Origin: Mesorhizobium amorphae CCNWGS0123
Lineage (GTDB): Bacteria; Pseudomonadota; Alphaproteobacteria; Rhizobiales; Rhizobiaceae
Assembly (NCBI RefSeq): GCF_001686985.1
Contig: NZ_CP015318.1
Location: forward strand, 2,230,001 to 2,294,000
Reading direction: 5' to 3'
Length of the DNA stretch: 64,000 nt
The notes beneath the pieces were generated by a model. It was not told where the DNA came from and ran no database searches. It was given only the letters and a program-made list of their open reading frames with translations. Shown here in pieces: positions 1 through 9,545 of this stretch. Both the position numbers and the translations under genes were made by a program. How positions within the stretch are numbered: position 1 is the first letter of the stretch; the number at the start of each line of letters is the position of its first letter.

Positions 1-203
1 TCAACGGCTACTACACCATGCTCAAGAACGACGGAAAGCTGTTTGCCGGCGCACCGCCCTATCCGTTCCATGCGCAGGTGCGTGAAGCCACGGCGCCGAT
101 CTTCTACAAGATCCTGTTGGGCGAGGTCTCGTCCGACGATGGGCTCGACCAGATGGCTGCTGCCGCCGAGGCGGAACTGAAGAACCTCGGCTACCGCAAG
201 TAG
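1..203 (+). CDS. ABC sugar transporter substrate-binding protein, C-terminal end (cut by window edge)
   Basis: Only the last 66 residues are present; the open frame starts before base 1 and stops with TAG at 201-203. The fragment ends with a helical tail ([12 protein letters not shown]) of the kind closing family-1 extracytoplasmic sugar-binding proteins. Two permease genes, a polyol dehydrogenase and a MalK/UgpC-type ATPase follow on the same strand. The protein would bind a sugar or polyol in the periplasm and deliver it to those permeases. The assignment rests mainly on context because the ligand-binding lobes are outside the window. Confidence 0.7.
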   Translation, partial: NGYYTMLKNDGKLFAGAPPYPFHAQVREATAPIFYKILLGEVSSDDGLDQMAAAAEAELKNLGYRK

Positions 204-218
204 CTTCGTGAGCCTAAA

Positions 219-249
219 ATTCGGGCCGCCGTGAAGCGGCGGCCCGAAT
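219..249 (+). terminator. Strong intercistronic hairpin after binding-protein gene
   Basis: A perfect 12-bp stem (ATTCGGGCCGCC at 219-230 pairing with 238-249) closes a 7-base loop. It lies 16 bases past the binding-protein stop and before the first permease. There is no clean U-tract, so it is more likely a partial terminator or mRNA 3'-end stabiliser that lets the binding protein be made in excess over the membrane subunits, as known for mal-type operons. That role is inferred. Confidence 0.6.
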
Positions 250-306
250 ACATTTTCGCCGCCGCAAGAATGTCGCGGACAATGCGCCGGCCTGGGGAGT
301 GGTTTC

Positions 307-1188
307 ATGCGATCAAACAGAGTGGGATGGCTGATGCTCGCCCCGACGATTGCGATCCTGGGGATCTTCGGCATCGTCCCATTTCTGTACGTGCTCTATG
401 TGGCCTTCCATCAATGGAACCCGTTCGGCGCAAACCCCTACATGATCTACAACGGCGCCGACAATTTCCGCCGTCTCGTCTTCGACAACGAATTCCTGAC
501 CTCGATCGCGTTCACGCTGAAGTTCGCCTTCTTCGCTGTCGTCAGCGAAGTCATCCTTGGCTACCTTCTGGCCCAGCTGTTCATGCGCGAGTTCCCCGGC
601 CGGGGCCTGTTCCGCACGATCCACACCCTGCCGCTGATCGTGGCGCCGATCGTCGTCGGCTCGGTCTGGCGCCTGATGACGACGCCCAGCATCGGCATCA
701 TCCCGTATCTTTTGAAATCCTGGTTCGGCTACGACCTCAATATCGGCCGTGACGCGACCATGGCCTTTGCGCTGACCGTCATCATGGATATCTGGCACTG
801 GACGCCGCTGGTGACGCTGACGCTGCTGGCCGCATTGGTTTCGCTCCCCAAGGAGCCGTTCGAGCAGGCGCAGATCGACGGGGCCAACAGGTGGCAGATC
901 TTCTGGCACGTCACCTTGCCGATGATCCGCCCGGCGATCCTGGCGACGGTCTTCATTCGCCTGATGGACGCGCTGCGCACCGTCGACGAAGTGTGGATGC
1001 TGACCGGCGGCGGCCCCGGCGCCGCGACGCGCTATCTCGGCCTGCACATCTGGAAGATCGTGTTTCCCAAGACCGACTACGGCTACGGCTCGGCCACCTC
1101 GATCATCGTCCTGTACCTCACTCTGGTGATGTGCTGGCTGCTCTATGTCGCCCTTGTCGCCCGGCGCGACCAGAAGAGGCCTTCCTGA
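307..1188 (+). CDS. Carbohydrate ABC transporter permease (MalF/UgpA type)
   Basis: A 293-residue inner-membrane protein with an N-terminal membrane segment ([25 protein letters not shown]) and about six hydrophobic helices. Near residues 184-206 is the permease EAA loop ([20 protein letters not shown]) that docks on the ATPase. The length fits the family. It pairs with the next permease (stop and start overlap by one base) to form the channel for the sugar or polyol bound by the upstream protein. The ATG at 307 is close to the GGGGAGTGG-type ribosome site at about 294. Confidence 0.92.
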   Translation: MRSNRVGWLMLAPTIAILGIFGIVPFLYVLYVAFHQWNPFGANPYMIYNGADNFRRLVFDNEFLTSIAFTLKFAFFAVVSEVILGYLLAQLFMREFPGRGLFRTIHTLPLIVAPIVVGSVWRLMTTPSIGIIPYLLKSWFGYDLNIGRDATMAFALTVIMDIWHWTPLVTLTLLAALVSLPKEPFEQAQIDGANRWQIFWHVTLPMIRPAILATVFIRLMDALRTVDEVWMLTGGGPGAATRYLGLHIWKIVFPKTDYGYGSATSIIVLYLTLVMCWLLYVALVARRDQKRPS

Positions 1189-2024
1189 TGCGCGCCAACC
1201 GCCCGGTTTTCTCCATTCTGCTGTGGACCTTGCTCAGCCTGCTGACGCTGTTCCCGATCTATTGGCTGTTCGTGATCTCCGTGAAGCCGGCGGTCGAGCT
1301 GTTCACCACGCCAAGCCTGCTGCTCGAGACAGTCTACTGGAAGAACTACGTCAAGGTTCTCGGCGACGACACGCTGCGCCGCTACATGTTCAACTCCATC
1401 GTGATCTCGAGCGGCAATGCCGTGCTGGTGACCGTTCTTGCCTTCATGGCCTGCTACGCGCTGTCGCGCTTCGATCTGGCCGGCAAGGAGAACATCTTCT
1501 TCTGGACGATCACCAACCGCATGGCGCCGGCGGCGGTGTTCCTGCTGCCCTTCTTCCTGCTCTTCACGCAGGTCTTCGTCATTGGCGAGTGGAAGCTCTA
1601 CGACACGCGCACCGGCATGATCCTGCTCTACTGCACCTTCAACCTGCCCTTCGCCATCTGGACGCTGAGGCCGACGATCGACGCAATTCCCAAGGAACTG
1701 GACGAGGCCGCGACCGTCGACGGCGCCACGACCTGGCAGGTGATCCGCGAAGTCATCTTTCCGCTCGCGCGGCCCGGCCTCGCTGTCACCCTGATCCTGA
1801 CCTGGGTGTTCGCCTGGAACGAGTTCCTGCTTGCCGCGACGCTCACCAGCTTCAACGCGCGCACCATCACCACCGGCCTGTCGGAATATGTCACGACGAC
1901 CGGAACCGAATGGGGCACGATGGCGTCCATCGCCATCATCACGCTTATTCCAGCGCTGCTGATCTTCTCGATTGTCCAGCGGCACATTGTGGCCGGCCTG
2001 ACCTTCGGCGCGGTCAAGGAGTAG
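1188..2024 (+). CDS. Carbohydrate ABC transporter permease (MalG/UgpE type)
   Basis: A 278-residue partner permease. The open frame extends upstream to 891, but ATG 1188 is chosen because it overlaps the preceding stop (TGATG) and gives [13 protein letters not shown], a normal N-terminus leading into the first membrane helix. The EAA loop ([19 protein letters not shown]) lies near residues 175-195, and the C-terminus (GLTFGAVKE) is typical of MalG-like proteins. It forms the heterodimeric channel with the 307-1188 product, and coupled translation would support equal amounts of both. Confidence 0.92.
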   Translation: MRANRPVFSILLWTLLSLLTLFPIYWLFVISVKPAVELFTTPSLLLETVYWKNYVKVLGDDTLRRYMFNSIVISSGNAVLVTVLAFMACYALSRFDLAGKENIFFWTITNRMAPAAVFLLPFFLLFTQVFVIGEWKLYDTRTGMILLYCTFNLPFAIWTLRPTIDAIPKELDEAATVDGATTWQVIREVIFPLARPGLAVTLILTWVFAWNEFLLAATLTSFNARTITTGLSEYVTTTGTEWGTMASIAIITLIPALLIFSIVQRHIVAGLTFGAVKE

Positions 2025-2028
2025 TTCC

Positions 2029-2268
2029 ATGGAGCACATGGTCGATCTCGATGAGGTGGACGACGAAGCCAACACCATCGTCGCAAGCCCGCAACGCACC
2101 GGTTTCCTGCCGATCGTCACCAACTGGTTCGACCGGGTTTTTGTCGGCATCTATCTGTTCGTTGCGCTCGAACTGTTCTGGATGCGCTTGCTCGAACAGT
2201 CGATCCCATTGTCCGTCTGCCACGTCCTGGCGATCGTACTGGGTGTGCTGATCGTCTGGCGCGGGTAG
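2029..2268 (+). CDS. Small two-helix membrane protein of the polyol ABC operon
   Basis: A 79-residue protein beginning four bases after the permease stop. The acidic N-terminal 30 residues ([16 protein letters not shown]) are followed by two hydrophobic segments, about 37-57 and 62-77, ending in VWRG. I do not recognise the family. It sits inside a sugar/polyol importer operon between permease and dehydrogenase, so an accessory membrane role in transport is the simplest guess. Spacing, frame and codon use match its neighbours, which argues that the gene is real. Confidence 0.65.
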   Translation: MEHMVDLDEVDDEANTIVASPQRTGFLPIVTNWFDRVFVGIYLFVALELFWMRLLEQSIPLSVCHVLAIVLGVLIVWRG

Positions 2269-2297
2269 GGCGGAGACAAGAGGAGGAACGCAGGCTC

Positions 2298-3341
2298 ATG
2301 AAGTCATTGGTGCTGGAAGAAAGGCTGAAACTGTCGCTGCGCGATTTCCCGATCGAGCGCGAGGAGGCGCTCGGCGTCCGCGACGTGCGCATCAAACTGC
2401 ACACCGTCGGCATCTGCGGCTCGGATGTCCACTATTATACGCATGGCGGCGCTGGCCCTTTCCAGGTGAAAGCGCCGATGATCCTCGGCCATGAGGCATC
2501 AGGCATTGTCGTGGAGACAGGCGCCGAGGTGACGTCGCTGAAGCTTGGGGACCGCGTCTGCATGGAGCCGGGCATTCCCGACCCGAACAGCCGCGCGACG
2601 CGCATGGGCCTGTACAATGTCGATCCGGCGGTTCGCTTCTGGGCGACGCCGCCAATCCACGGCGTCCTGCGGCCAAGCGTCGTGCATCCGGAGAATTTCA
2701 CCTTCAAGCTCCCCGACAACGTTTCCTTCGCCGAGGCGGCCATGGTCGAGCCGCTGGCCGTCGGCGTCCACGCCGCCACCAAGGCGCAGGTCAAGCCGGG
2801 CGATATCGCCCTGGTGATGGGCGCCGGGCCGATCGGCCTGGTCACGGCCCTGTCGGCGCTGGCGGCAGGCTGCGCGCGGGTCTTCGTGTCGGACGTGGAC
2901 GACACCAAGCTTGAGCTCGCAGCGAAGCTCGGCGCCATCACGCCGATCAATGTCGCGCGTCAGGATCTGGCCAGGGAGATTCTGGCCGCAACCGACGGCT
3001 GGGGCGTCGAGATCGTGTTTGAATGCTCCGGCAGCCCGCGCGCCGCGGAAGGCGTCTTCGATCCGCTCTGTCCGGCCGGCCGGGTGGTGTTCGTCGGCGT
3101 GCAGATGCGTGGCATCAACTACGACGTCGGCAAGGCGATGGTGCGCGAGGCGCGCGTCGAGCATGTGTTCCGCTATGCCCACGTCTTCCCGCGCTGCGTT
3201 GCCATGCTGTCTTCCGGCGCAATCGACGTGAAGCCGCTGATCACGCGCACGTTCGACTTCGAAGACAGCGTTCGCGCGTTTGAGATCGCCGCATCCGCCC
3301 CAAAAGGCGAAGTGAAGATGCAGATTGCCTTGCCGCAATAG
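2298..3341 (+). CDS. Zinc-dependent polyol dehydrogenase, probably xylitol dehydrogenase
   Basis: A 347-residue medium-chain dehydrogenase that would oxidise a sugar alcohol to a ketose with NAD in the cytoplasm. Catalytic-zinc ligands are visible: Cys in [10 protein letters not shown] (about residue 39), His in LGHEASG, and Glu in MVEPLAVG. The Rossmann motif is GAGPIGL. The lobe that normally carries four structural-zinc cysteines instead reads [19 protein letters not shown] with no cysteine. As I recall, some bacterial xylitol dehydrogenases share this feature. Position within a polyol importer operon supports xylitol, sorbitol or arabitol as substrate. RBS is AGGAGGAA at about 2281. Confidence 0.85.
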   Translation: MKSLVLEERLKLSLRDFPIEREEALGVRDVRIKLHTVGICGSDVHYYTHGGAGPFQVKAPMILGHEASGIVVETGAEVTSLKLGDRVCMEPGIPDPNSRATRMGLYNVDPAVRFWATPPIHGVLRPSVVHPENFTFKLPDNVSFAEAAMVEPLAVGVHAATKAQVKPGDIALVMGAGPIGLVTALSALAAGCARVFVSDVDDTKLELAAKLGAITPINVARQDLAREILAATDGWGVEIVFECSGSPRAAEGVFDPLCPAGRVVFVGVQMRGINYDVGKAMVREARVEHVFRYAHVFPRCVAMLSSGAIDVKPLITRTFDFEDSVRAFEIAASAPKGEVKMQIALPQ

Positions 3342-3353
3342 AGGGGATGCGAG

Positions 3354-4415
3354 TTGGCTGAAGTCACCGTCAGGAACATCGTCAAGCGTTATGGAAGCGC
3401 GCAGGTCATCCATGGTGTGAATGTCGACATCGCCGATGGCGAGTTCGTCATCCTCGTCGGCCCGTCGGGCTGTGGCAAATCCACCCTGTTGCGCATGATC
3501 GCCGGTCTCGAAGCGATATCGGGCGGCGAGATCAGCATCGGCGGCCGGGTGGTCAACGATGTGCTGCCGAAAGACCGCGACATAGCGATGGTGTTCCAGA
3601 ATTATGCGCTCTATCCGCACAAGAACGTTGCCGACAACATGGGCTTCTCGCTCAAGATCAAGGGCAGGCCGAAGGCCGAGATCGACGCCAAGGTGAAGAA
3701 GGCGGCCGAAATCCTCGATCTCGGCAAGCTGCTCGACCGGTTTCCAAAACAGCTGTCCGGCGGGCAGCGCCAGCGCGTGGCCATGGGACGCGCCATCGTA
3801 CGCGACCCGCAGGTCTTCCTGTTCGATGAGCCGCTGTCCAATCTCGACGCCAAGCTGCGCGTTGCCATGCGTGTCGAGATCAAGGAACTGCATCAGCGCC
3901 TCGGCACGACGATCGTCTATGTCACCCATGACCAGATCGAGGCGATGACCATGGCCGACAAGATCGTGGTGATGCGGGACGGCAAGGTGGAACAGGTCGG
4001 CGCACCGCTCGATCTCTACGACAATCCGGGCAATGTCTTCGTCGCCGGTTTCATCGGCTCGCCGGCGATGAATTTCATCAAGGGCAAGATCGAAGCGAAG
4101 AACGGCAGGCAGGTCTTTGTCTCGGACACCGGTTCCGTGCTGCCGGTCGAGGAGGGCAGGGCGCAGAGCGGCCAGCCGGTCATCTACGGCATCCGTCCCG
4201 AACATATCGACATCGCACCCGACGGTTTGCCGGCAACGGTTTCGGTGCTGGAGCCGACCGGCTCCGAGACGCAGATCTTTGCAAGGTTTGGCGAGGACGC
4301 CATTGACGCCATCGTCAAGGACCGGCTCACCGTCCGTCCCGGCGAAGAGGTAAGGCTGAAGATCGATCCGCGCCGGGTCCACATCTTCGACAGGCAAAGC
4401 GGCGCACGCTTGTGA
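3354..4415 (+). CDS. Carbohydrate ABC transporter ATPase (UgpC/MalK type)
   Basis: A 353-residue energising subunit with Walker [10 protein letters not shown] near residue 36, Q-loop, signature LSGGQRQR near 133 and Walker B VFLFDEP, followed by the H-loop ([13 protein letters not shown]). A C-terminal TOBE/MOP-like regulatory domain covers roughly 240-353 ([13 protein letters not shown]). The start codon is TTG at 3354, preceded by GAGGGG. It is the last gene of the first transport operon and would hydrolyse ATP for the 307-2024 permeases. Confidence 0.93.
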   Translation: MAEVTVRNIVKRYGSAQVIHGVNVDIADGEFVILVGPSGCGKSTLLRMIAGLEAISGGEISIGGRVVNDVLPKDRDIAMVFQNYALYPHKNVADNMGFSLKIKGRPKAEIDAKVKKAAEILDLGKLLDRFPKQLSGGQRQRVAMGRAIVRDPQVFLFDEPLSNLDAKLRVAMRVEIKELHQRLGTTIVYVTHDQIEAMTMADKIVVMRDGKVEQVGAPLDLYDNPGNVFVAGFIGSPAMNFIKGKIEAKNGRQVFVSDTGSVLPVEEGRAQSGQPVIYGIRPEHIDIAPDGLPATVSVLEPTGSETQIFARFGEDAIDAIVKDRLTVRPGEEVRLKIDPRRVHIFDRQSGARL

Positions 4416-4988
4416 CGCGCTGCCCTCCGCAGTCATTGGCCAGGACCTGACCTGACGGCCGGGCATCCGGCCTGGCGGCCAAGCCGCAATCGAACGAACC
4501 GCGCCCTCTAACCGTCTTGACCCGACAGGTACAGCGGCCGACGGCTCGAATACGCGTGCCTCATTTCGGGTAACCGCAAGCGCTCAACTGGAAAAAATAG
4601 ACCGTCGCCAGCCGCATGCGGCCGCGCATCAGAATCTCTTGGCACCCCTTCTCGCCGGTATGCGTGGGAGTCGCCAAGGAGCGTATTGACAAGGCTACGC
4701 TGATATGAACATTTGACTTTGTGAAAGTAACGATGTTCATGCGGGGCGAGCTTGACCCTGCTGAATATCGGGGGAGTTGGGAGGCCCGATCACATGGCTC
4801 AAAGCCGCAGTACCGCTCTGAAAATTCAACATAGGTCACCGTCCGGTTTGCTTGCCGGCCGGACAGGATACGCTGCGCTTGGATAGTCTGTGCGGGCCTG
4901 GATCGGTCCGTTTTTTTCGAACCTGGCATCGTCGTCGCCCCGCAAACGGTGCATGATATTTCTGAGCGGGCATTTGGGAGGATTTGCA
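4416..4988. other. 573-bp non-coding leader before second transport operon
   Basis: No convincing gene is present; the minus-strand open frame at 4561-4989 has no ribosome site and an unremarkable cysteine-rich translation. The first part (4416-4560) follows the ATPase stop. The A/T-richer part from about 4680 to 4740 carries the operator-like dyad annotated separately. A good ribosome site, GGGAGGA at 4977-4983, precedes the binding-protein start at 4989. The long leader leaves room for a promoter near 4680-4760 and a 200-base untranslated region. Confidence 0.6.
4706..4739. promoter_or_regulatory. 34-bp operator, copy 1 (putative SorC-regulator site)
   Basis: Half-sites TGAACAT (4706-4712) and ATGTTCA (4733-4739) are perfect inverted repeats separated by exactly 20 bases. 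The same arrangement, with a related spacer (T-x-G-x-CTT at its left end), recurs at 12598-12631 and 13476-13509. It lies 249 bp upstream of the binding-protein start. The SorC-type regulator at 10571-11614 is the obvious candidate ligand, but binding is inferred. Confidence 0.7.
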
Positions 4989-6569
4989 ATGCCTATTGGA
5001 ACTAGGAAGGATGTGTCGCGTCGGTCGTTTCTGATGTCGACGGCGGCTGTAGGCGCCTCGGCCGTGGCGGTTGGCGGGGTCTCGCTGTTCAATGTCCGGC
5101 GCAGCTTCGCGCAGGACGCCATGAACCCTGCCGACGTGCTCGCCAAGATCAATGTCGGCGGCTACGTCAAGAAGGAATACCGCGATCTCTACAAGCTCGC
5201 CGACGGCGACGAGCTGTGGGACCCGGCCAAGGACTGGATCCGCACCGTCGACTGGGAAAAGGTCCGCGGCGAGTTCGCCGGCACCACGGTCAAGTTCGCG
5301 ATCGGCGCCGCCGACATGGAATCCGCCGCCGACGGCCTGAAGCCGTTCGAGCAGCTTTCCGGCATCAAGGTCGAGCTGGTCCCGATCCCCGACGATTCGA
5401 TGTACGACAAGGTGCTGGCGGAATTCATTTCCGGCAATGCCAGCTTCGACGCGCTGCAGTTCTTCTCGCCGTGGCTGGGCGACTTCGCCGGCCCGGGCTT
5501 CCTCGCCAAGCTCGACGACTATGCAGAGAAGTGGAAGCTGCCGCTTGACGATTTCTATGACACCTATCGCCTCAACTACGGCTATTTCGGCGACAAGGGC
5601 CTCTACGGCATCCCGTTCGACTGCGACATCCAGATGGTGCATGTCAGGCCGTCGCTGCTGAAGAAGGTGACCGGCAAGGACGCCGACACCAAGCTGACCG
5701 TGCCGACCTATGACGAGATGATCCGTCTGTCGGCCGAGCTCAACAAGGTGGAGAAGGGCGTTGCCGGGGTCGGCATGATGGGCGCTCGCGGCTTCTGGTC
5801 GACCTACACCTGGGAGCACATCGCCGCACAGCATGGCGTCGACCTGTTCAACGATTCCTGGGAGCCTGTCTTCAACAGCGACGCCGGCATCAAGGCGCTC
5901 GAAACCATCCTGGCGCTCAAGGCGTCGTCGGCCGAAGGTGTGGCCGGCTGGGGCTGGGGCGAGAACCGTGCTGCCTGGCTCGGCGGCCAGCTCGCCATGA
6001 ACATCTCCTGGCAGGATTCCGGCACCCAGGCGACGCGCCCGGACCAGAGCCGCATCGTCGGCGACTGTCTCACCCTCTACGAGCCGCGCGTGCAGATTGA
6101 AGGCGCCCGTTTCGCGCCGCCGAACATCGCCGGTTCGACCTCCTGCGTCACCGCCACGGCCAAGAACCCGGAGGGCGCCTTCCTGATGCTCGCCTTCCTC
6201 ACCACCGCGTCGATCATGGCGATGAACGAAGCCAACGCCAACGGCGTCGCGCCCGGCTACAAATCGGTGCTGAAGAACGAAAAGCTGCGCTCGGTCTCTC
6301 AGCCTGCCGCGGTGTGGGCCGATTCACTCGACTACGCCTGGTGCGCGCCGCGCATCCCCGGCATGTTCGAGATGGAGCAGGCGCTCGGCAACGAGATCAA
6401 CAAGGCGATCGTCGGTCAGGCGACCCCGAAGGAGGCTCTCGATGCCGGCGCCAAAGCCTGGAAGGAGATCATGACCAAGAATGGCTTCTTCTCAGACAAG
6501 GAGCCGTTCAAGTATGCTGCGGTGGCGCCCGCGACCTGGGCCGGCAAGGGCAAGACCCCGCCGGTTTGA
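4989..6569 (+). CDS. Extracytoplasmic carbohydrate-binding protein, Tat-exported
   Basis: A 526-residue family-1 solute-binding protein, long for the family. The N-terminus has a twin-arginine signal (RRSFLM near residue 11) followed by a hydrophobic stretch and a cleavage-like site after RRSFAQD. ATG 4989 is chosen over the longer frame from 4890 because it has the ribosome site GGGAGGA and places the signal at the true N-terminus. Use of the Tat route suggests folding before export. It feeds the permeases at 6618-8402. The ligand is unknown; neighbours (PfkB kinase, SorC regulator) suggest a sugar or polyol. Confidence 0.9.
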   Translation: MPIGTRKDVSRRSFLMSTAAVGASAVAVGGVSLFNVRRSFAQDAMNPADVLAKINVGGYVKKEYRDLYKLADGDELWDPAKDWIRTVDWEKVRGEFAGTTVKFAIGAADMESAADGLKPFEQLSGIKVELVPIPDDSMYDKVLAEFISGNASFDALQFFSPWLGDFAGPGFLAKLDDYAEKWKLPLDDFYDTYRLNYGYFGDKGLYGIPFDCDIQMVHVRPSLLKKVTGKDADTKLTVPTYDEMIRLSAELNKVEKGVAGVGMMGARGFWSTYTWEHIAAQHGVDLFNDSWEPVFNSDAGIKALETILALKASSAEGVAGWGWGENRAAWLGGQLAMNISWQDSGTQATRPDQSRIVGDCLTLYEPRVQIEGARFAPPNIAGSTSCVTATAKNPEGAFLMLAFLTTASIMAMNEANANGVAPGYKSVLKNEKLRSVSQPAAVWADSLDYAWCAPRIPGMFEMEQALGNEINKAIVGQATPKEALDAGAKAWKEIMTKNGFFSDKEPFKYAAVAPATWAGKGKTPPV

Positions 6570-6617
6570 CGGTCGATTGATGCTGGCTTGCCGACAGGTC
6601 CAGGGAGACTTCACGTA

Positions 6618-7559
6618 ATGCAGGACTCCATGGTCCACAACAGTTCAGGATGGGCGGCGTCAGCCGCCCGTCCCGGCATAAGGCCCCGGCCCCGGAGCCG
6701 TTTGCGCCGCAAGGCGTTCCCCTACCTTCTGGTGGCGCCGGCGATGATCTTCCTGCTGGGCATCACGCTCTATCCCGGCGTCTACGCCATGTATCAGAGC
6801 TTTTTCTTCGTCCGCTTCAACGACTGGTCTTTCGCCGGGCTCGGCAACTACACCAAGCTCCTGTCGGACAACGAGTTCTGGCAGGCGCTGTGGAACACCT
6901 TCGTCATGGGCGCGATCGCGCTCAGCCTCGAATGCGTCATCGCCATCACAATCGCGGCCTTCGCCTATCGCGACCCCTGGGTGCGATCCTGGCGCATCAT
7001 GTTTCTGATGCCGATGCTGTTCATGCCGTCGGCGGTCGCCTTCATCTGGAAGCTCGCCTTCAACGATGGGCGGATCGTCAGCGATCTCCTGATGCGTCTG
7101 GGGCTGATCGACGGCAATCTGGATTTTCTGGGTTCCATCTGGCTCGCCCGGCTGACCCTGATCGTCGCCGATGTCTGGCAGTGGACGCCGTTCCTGTTCA
7201 TCATCTTTGTCGCGGCCCTGCAGGGGCAGGATGCGGAAATGGAAGAGGCGGCAAGGCTGGACGGCGCCAAATGGCGGCAGATATTCTGGAACATCTCGCT
7301 GCCGCTGATGATGCCGATCGTCGCCGTCGCGCTCATCCTGCGCGGCATCGACATCATCACCATGTTCGCTTCGGTCTTCATCATCACCGGCGGAACACCC
7401 GGCGGCGCCACCGAAACGATCAGCTATTTCATCTATCGCATCGGCTTCAAGACCTTCAATTTCGGCTATGCCTCGGCCATTTCGGTGGTCATGCTGGCGA
7501 TAACGGTGACGGTTGCGCAGCTGTTCGTGAAACGCTTCTTCCGCTCGGGACGGGAATAG
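6618..7559 (+). CDS. Carbohydrate ABC transporter permease (MalF type)
   Basis: A 313-residue inner-membrane permease. The basic N-terminal tail (RPRPRSRLRRK) precedes the first helix (FPYLLVAPAMIFLLGITLYPG). The EAA loop (MEEAARLDGAKWRQIFWNISLP) lies near residues 210-232. ATG 6618 is preferred to the upstream TTG 6588 because GGGAGA lies just before it. It forms the channel with the 7563-8402 product and is the second gene of the 4989-10505 operon. Confidence 0.92.
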   Translation: MQDSMVHNSSGWAASAARPGIRPRPRSRLRRKAFPYLLVAPAMIFLLGITLYPGVYAMYQSFFFVRFNDWSFAGLGNYTKLLSDNEFWQALWNTFVMGAIALSLECVIAITIAAFAYRDPWVRSWRIMFLMPMLFMPSAVAFIWKLAFNDGRIVSDLLMRLGLIDGNLDFLGSIWLARLTLIVADVWQWTPFLFIIFVAALQGQDAEMEEAARLDGAKWRQIFWNISLPLMMPIVAVALILRGIDIITMFASVFIITGGTPGGATETISYFIYRIGFKTFNFGYASAISVVMLAITVTVAQLFVKRFFRSGRE

Positions 7560-7562
7560 AAG

Positions 7563-8402
7563 ATGGCCAGCAAAAGCCGATCCTCGGAGAGCCTGTTCCT
7601 GCGCTACCTCGTGCTGTCCGCCTGGGCCGTGTTCTGCCTGGCGCCGATCCTGTGGTTCCTGTCCATCGGATTGCGGCCGCGCACCGAGATCATCGCCGCC
7701 GAGCCCATCTACTGGCCGACCTTCTCCCTCGACGCCTGGAACATGATCTGGACCGACTGGCCGATGGGCAATTATCTGCGCAATTCGCTTGTCGCGGTTG
7801 TCGGCAGCGTCATCATCGACCTGCTGCTGGCGATCCCGGCCGCCTATTCGCTGGCCCGCTACACCTACCGGTTCCGCGAAGACATCGGCTTCTACATCCT
7901 GTCGACCCGGATGATGGCGCCGGCCATCGTCGCCATTCCGATCTTCTTCCTGTTCCGCAACATGGGCCTGCTCGATACGGTTTGGGCGCTGATGCTGGTC
8001 TATGCCGCGATCAACCTGTCGCTGGTGACCTGGATCATCCGCTCCTACATGCTCGACATACCGCATGAGATCGAGGACGCGGCCCGCACCGACGGCGCCT
8101 CGGACCTGCGCATCCTGGTGTCGATCATCGTGCCGATGTGCCTGCCCGGCATCATCACCGCGGCCGTCATCGCCGTCATCTTCGCGGTCAACGAATTCCT
8201 GTTCACCTTGCTCATCGCCTCGACCAAGAACGCCTACACGCTGTCCGTCGCGCTGGCCAACTTCACCGGCGGTTCGGACGGCATCATCTACAACGCGATC
8301 GCCCTTGTCGCCTTCCTCGCCTTCGTTCCGATCATGTTCCTGGTCGTGCTGATCCAGAAGCATCTGTCGCGAGGCCTGACCATGGGCGCGGTCAAGGGTT
8401 GA
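7563..8402 (+). CDS. Carbohydrate ABC transporter permease (MalG type)
   Basis: A 279-residue permease starting three bases after the preceding stop. It has six hydrophobic helices, the EAA loop (IEDAARTDGASDLRILVSIIVP) at about 172-194, and the MalG-like end GLTMGAVKG. It is the partner of the 6618-7559 permease. Spacing indicates translational coupling. Confidence 0.92.
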   Translation: MASKSRSSESLFLRYLVLSAWAVFCLAPILWFLSIGLRPRTEIIAAEPIYWPTFSLDAWNMIWTDWPMGNYLRNSLVAVVGSVIIDLLLAIPAAYSLARYTYRFREDIGFYILSTRMMAPAIVAIPIFFLFRNMGLLDTVWALMLVYAAINLSLVTWIIRSYMLDIPHEIEDAARTDGASDLRILVSIIVPMCLPGIITAAVIAVIFAVNEFLFTLLIASTKNAYTLSVALANFTGGSDGIIYNAIALVAFLAFVPIMFLVVLIQKHLSRGLTMGAVKG

Positions 8403-8474
8403 TATCAGGCGTGGCCGCAATTGCCCTGCCTGGCTTTGCATGGCCGGCCCGCGAAGAAAAATGGAAAGACGGTT

Positions 8475-9533
8475 ATGGCTCAGATTCAACTGAAGAATGT
8501 CACCAAGGGATGGGGAGCGGTCCTTGGCGTCGACAATGTCGATCTGGATATACGCGATGAGGAGTTCATGGTCTTCCTCGGGCCGTCGGGCTGCGGAAAG
8601 ACCACGACGATGCGCATGATCGCCGGTCTGAACGACCTGACATCGGGCGAGATCTGGATCGACGGCGAACTGGTCAACGATTTCGATCCGCGCGACCGCG
8701 ACGTGGCGATGGTGTTCCAGAGCTATGCGCTCTATCCGAACATGACCGTCTACGAGAACATTCGCTTTCCGCTCAGGATGCGCGGCATCCCCAAGGCCGA
8801 GCACGACCAGCGGGTGCGCCGCGCCGCCGACATGGTGGAACTCGGCGACTATCTCGACCGCAAGCCCGGCGCGCTTTCAGGTGGCCAGCGGCAGCGCGCC
8901 GCCCTTGCGCGGGCCATCGTCAGGCAGCCGCGCGTCTTCCTGATGGACGAACCGCTGTCCAACCTCGATGCCAAGCTTCGCAACGCCATGCGCGTGCAGC
9001 TCAAGCACGTCCAGCGTCAGTTGAAGATCACCACCGTCTACGTCACCCACGACCAGGTCGAGGCGATGACACTGGCCGACCGGATCGTCATCATGGACAA
9101 GGGACGCATCCAGCAGCTCGGCACGCCGGACGAGATCTACTCCAACCCCAGCAACACCTTCGTGGCCGGCTTCATCGGCTCGCCACCCATGAACCTGATC
9201 AAAGGCGAGGTGCGCGGCCAGCGGTTCTCTGCTCCAGGGGTGGAGATCGCCGGCGTCAACCTGGCCGATTCCCAAGGCGTCATTCTTGGCGTGCGGCCTG
9301 AAGATGCAAGAGTGTCCGCCGGCGCAACCGGCCATCTGAAGGGGACGCTCTACGGACTGGAACCGACCGGCGACCAGACCTTCCTGTCGGTCCGCACCGA
9401 GGCGATGGTCGTCGAGGTCAAGGCCGACCGCGACTTCCGGCAACCGCTCGATACGGCAATCGCCATTGAGCTCGATCTCGAGCGCCTCTATTTCTTTGAC
9501 GCGGAAACGGGTCAGCGCATTCGCGCAAACTGA
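8475..9533 (+). CDS. Carbohydrate ABC transporter ATPase (UgpC/MalK type)
   Basis: A 352-residue ATPase with Walker A GPSGCGKTT near 36, signature LSGGQRQR near 134, Walker B VFLMDEP and an H-loop in THDQVEAMTLAD, followed by a TOBE-type C-terminal domain (GVRPEDARVSAG). ATG 8475 (MAQIQLKNV) is the conserved family start; the frame from 8421 adds 18 unlikely residues. It energises the 6618-8402 permeases and is clearly related to the 3354-4415 ATPase of the first operon. Confidence 0.93.
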   Translation: MAQIQLKNVTKGWGAVLGVDNVDLDIRDEEFMVFLGPSGCGKTTTMRMIAGLNDLTSGEIWIDGELVNDFDPRDRDVAMVFQSYALYPNMTVYENIRFPLRMRGIPKAEHDQRVRRAADMVELGDYLDRKPGALSGGQRQRAALARAIVRQPRVFLMDEPLSNLDAKLRNAMRVQLKHVQRQLKITTVYVTHDQVEAMTLADRIVIMDKGRIQQLGTPDEIYSNPSNTFVAGFIGSPPMNLIKGEVRGQRFSAPGVEIAGVNLADSQGVILGVRPEDARVSAGATGHLKGTLYGLEPTGDQTFLSVRTEAMVVEVKADRDFRQPLDTAIAIELDLERLYFFDAETGQRIRAN

Positions 9534-9545
9534 CGGGACATCACG

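Noticed and set aside
2499..4466. 655-codon open frame on the minus strand
   Set aside because: It lies opposite the dehydrogenase and ATPase genes, has a shadow-like His/Asp/Arg-rich translation, and lacks any ribosome site; it is a byproduct of high GC content.
4561..4989. 142-codon minus-strand open frame in the 4416-4988 gap
   Set aside because: No ribosome site, no recognisable motif, and it crosses the operator region and the ribosome site of the binding-protein gene.
6660..8804. 714-codon minus-strand open frame
   Set aside because: It is antisense to two permeases and the start of an ATPase gene, with low-complexity D/H/R/Q-rich translation and no family motifs.
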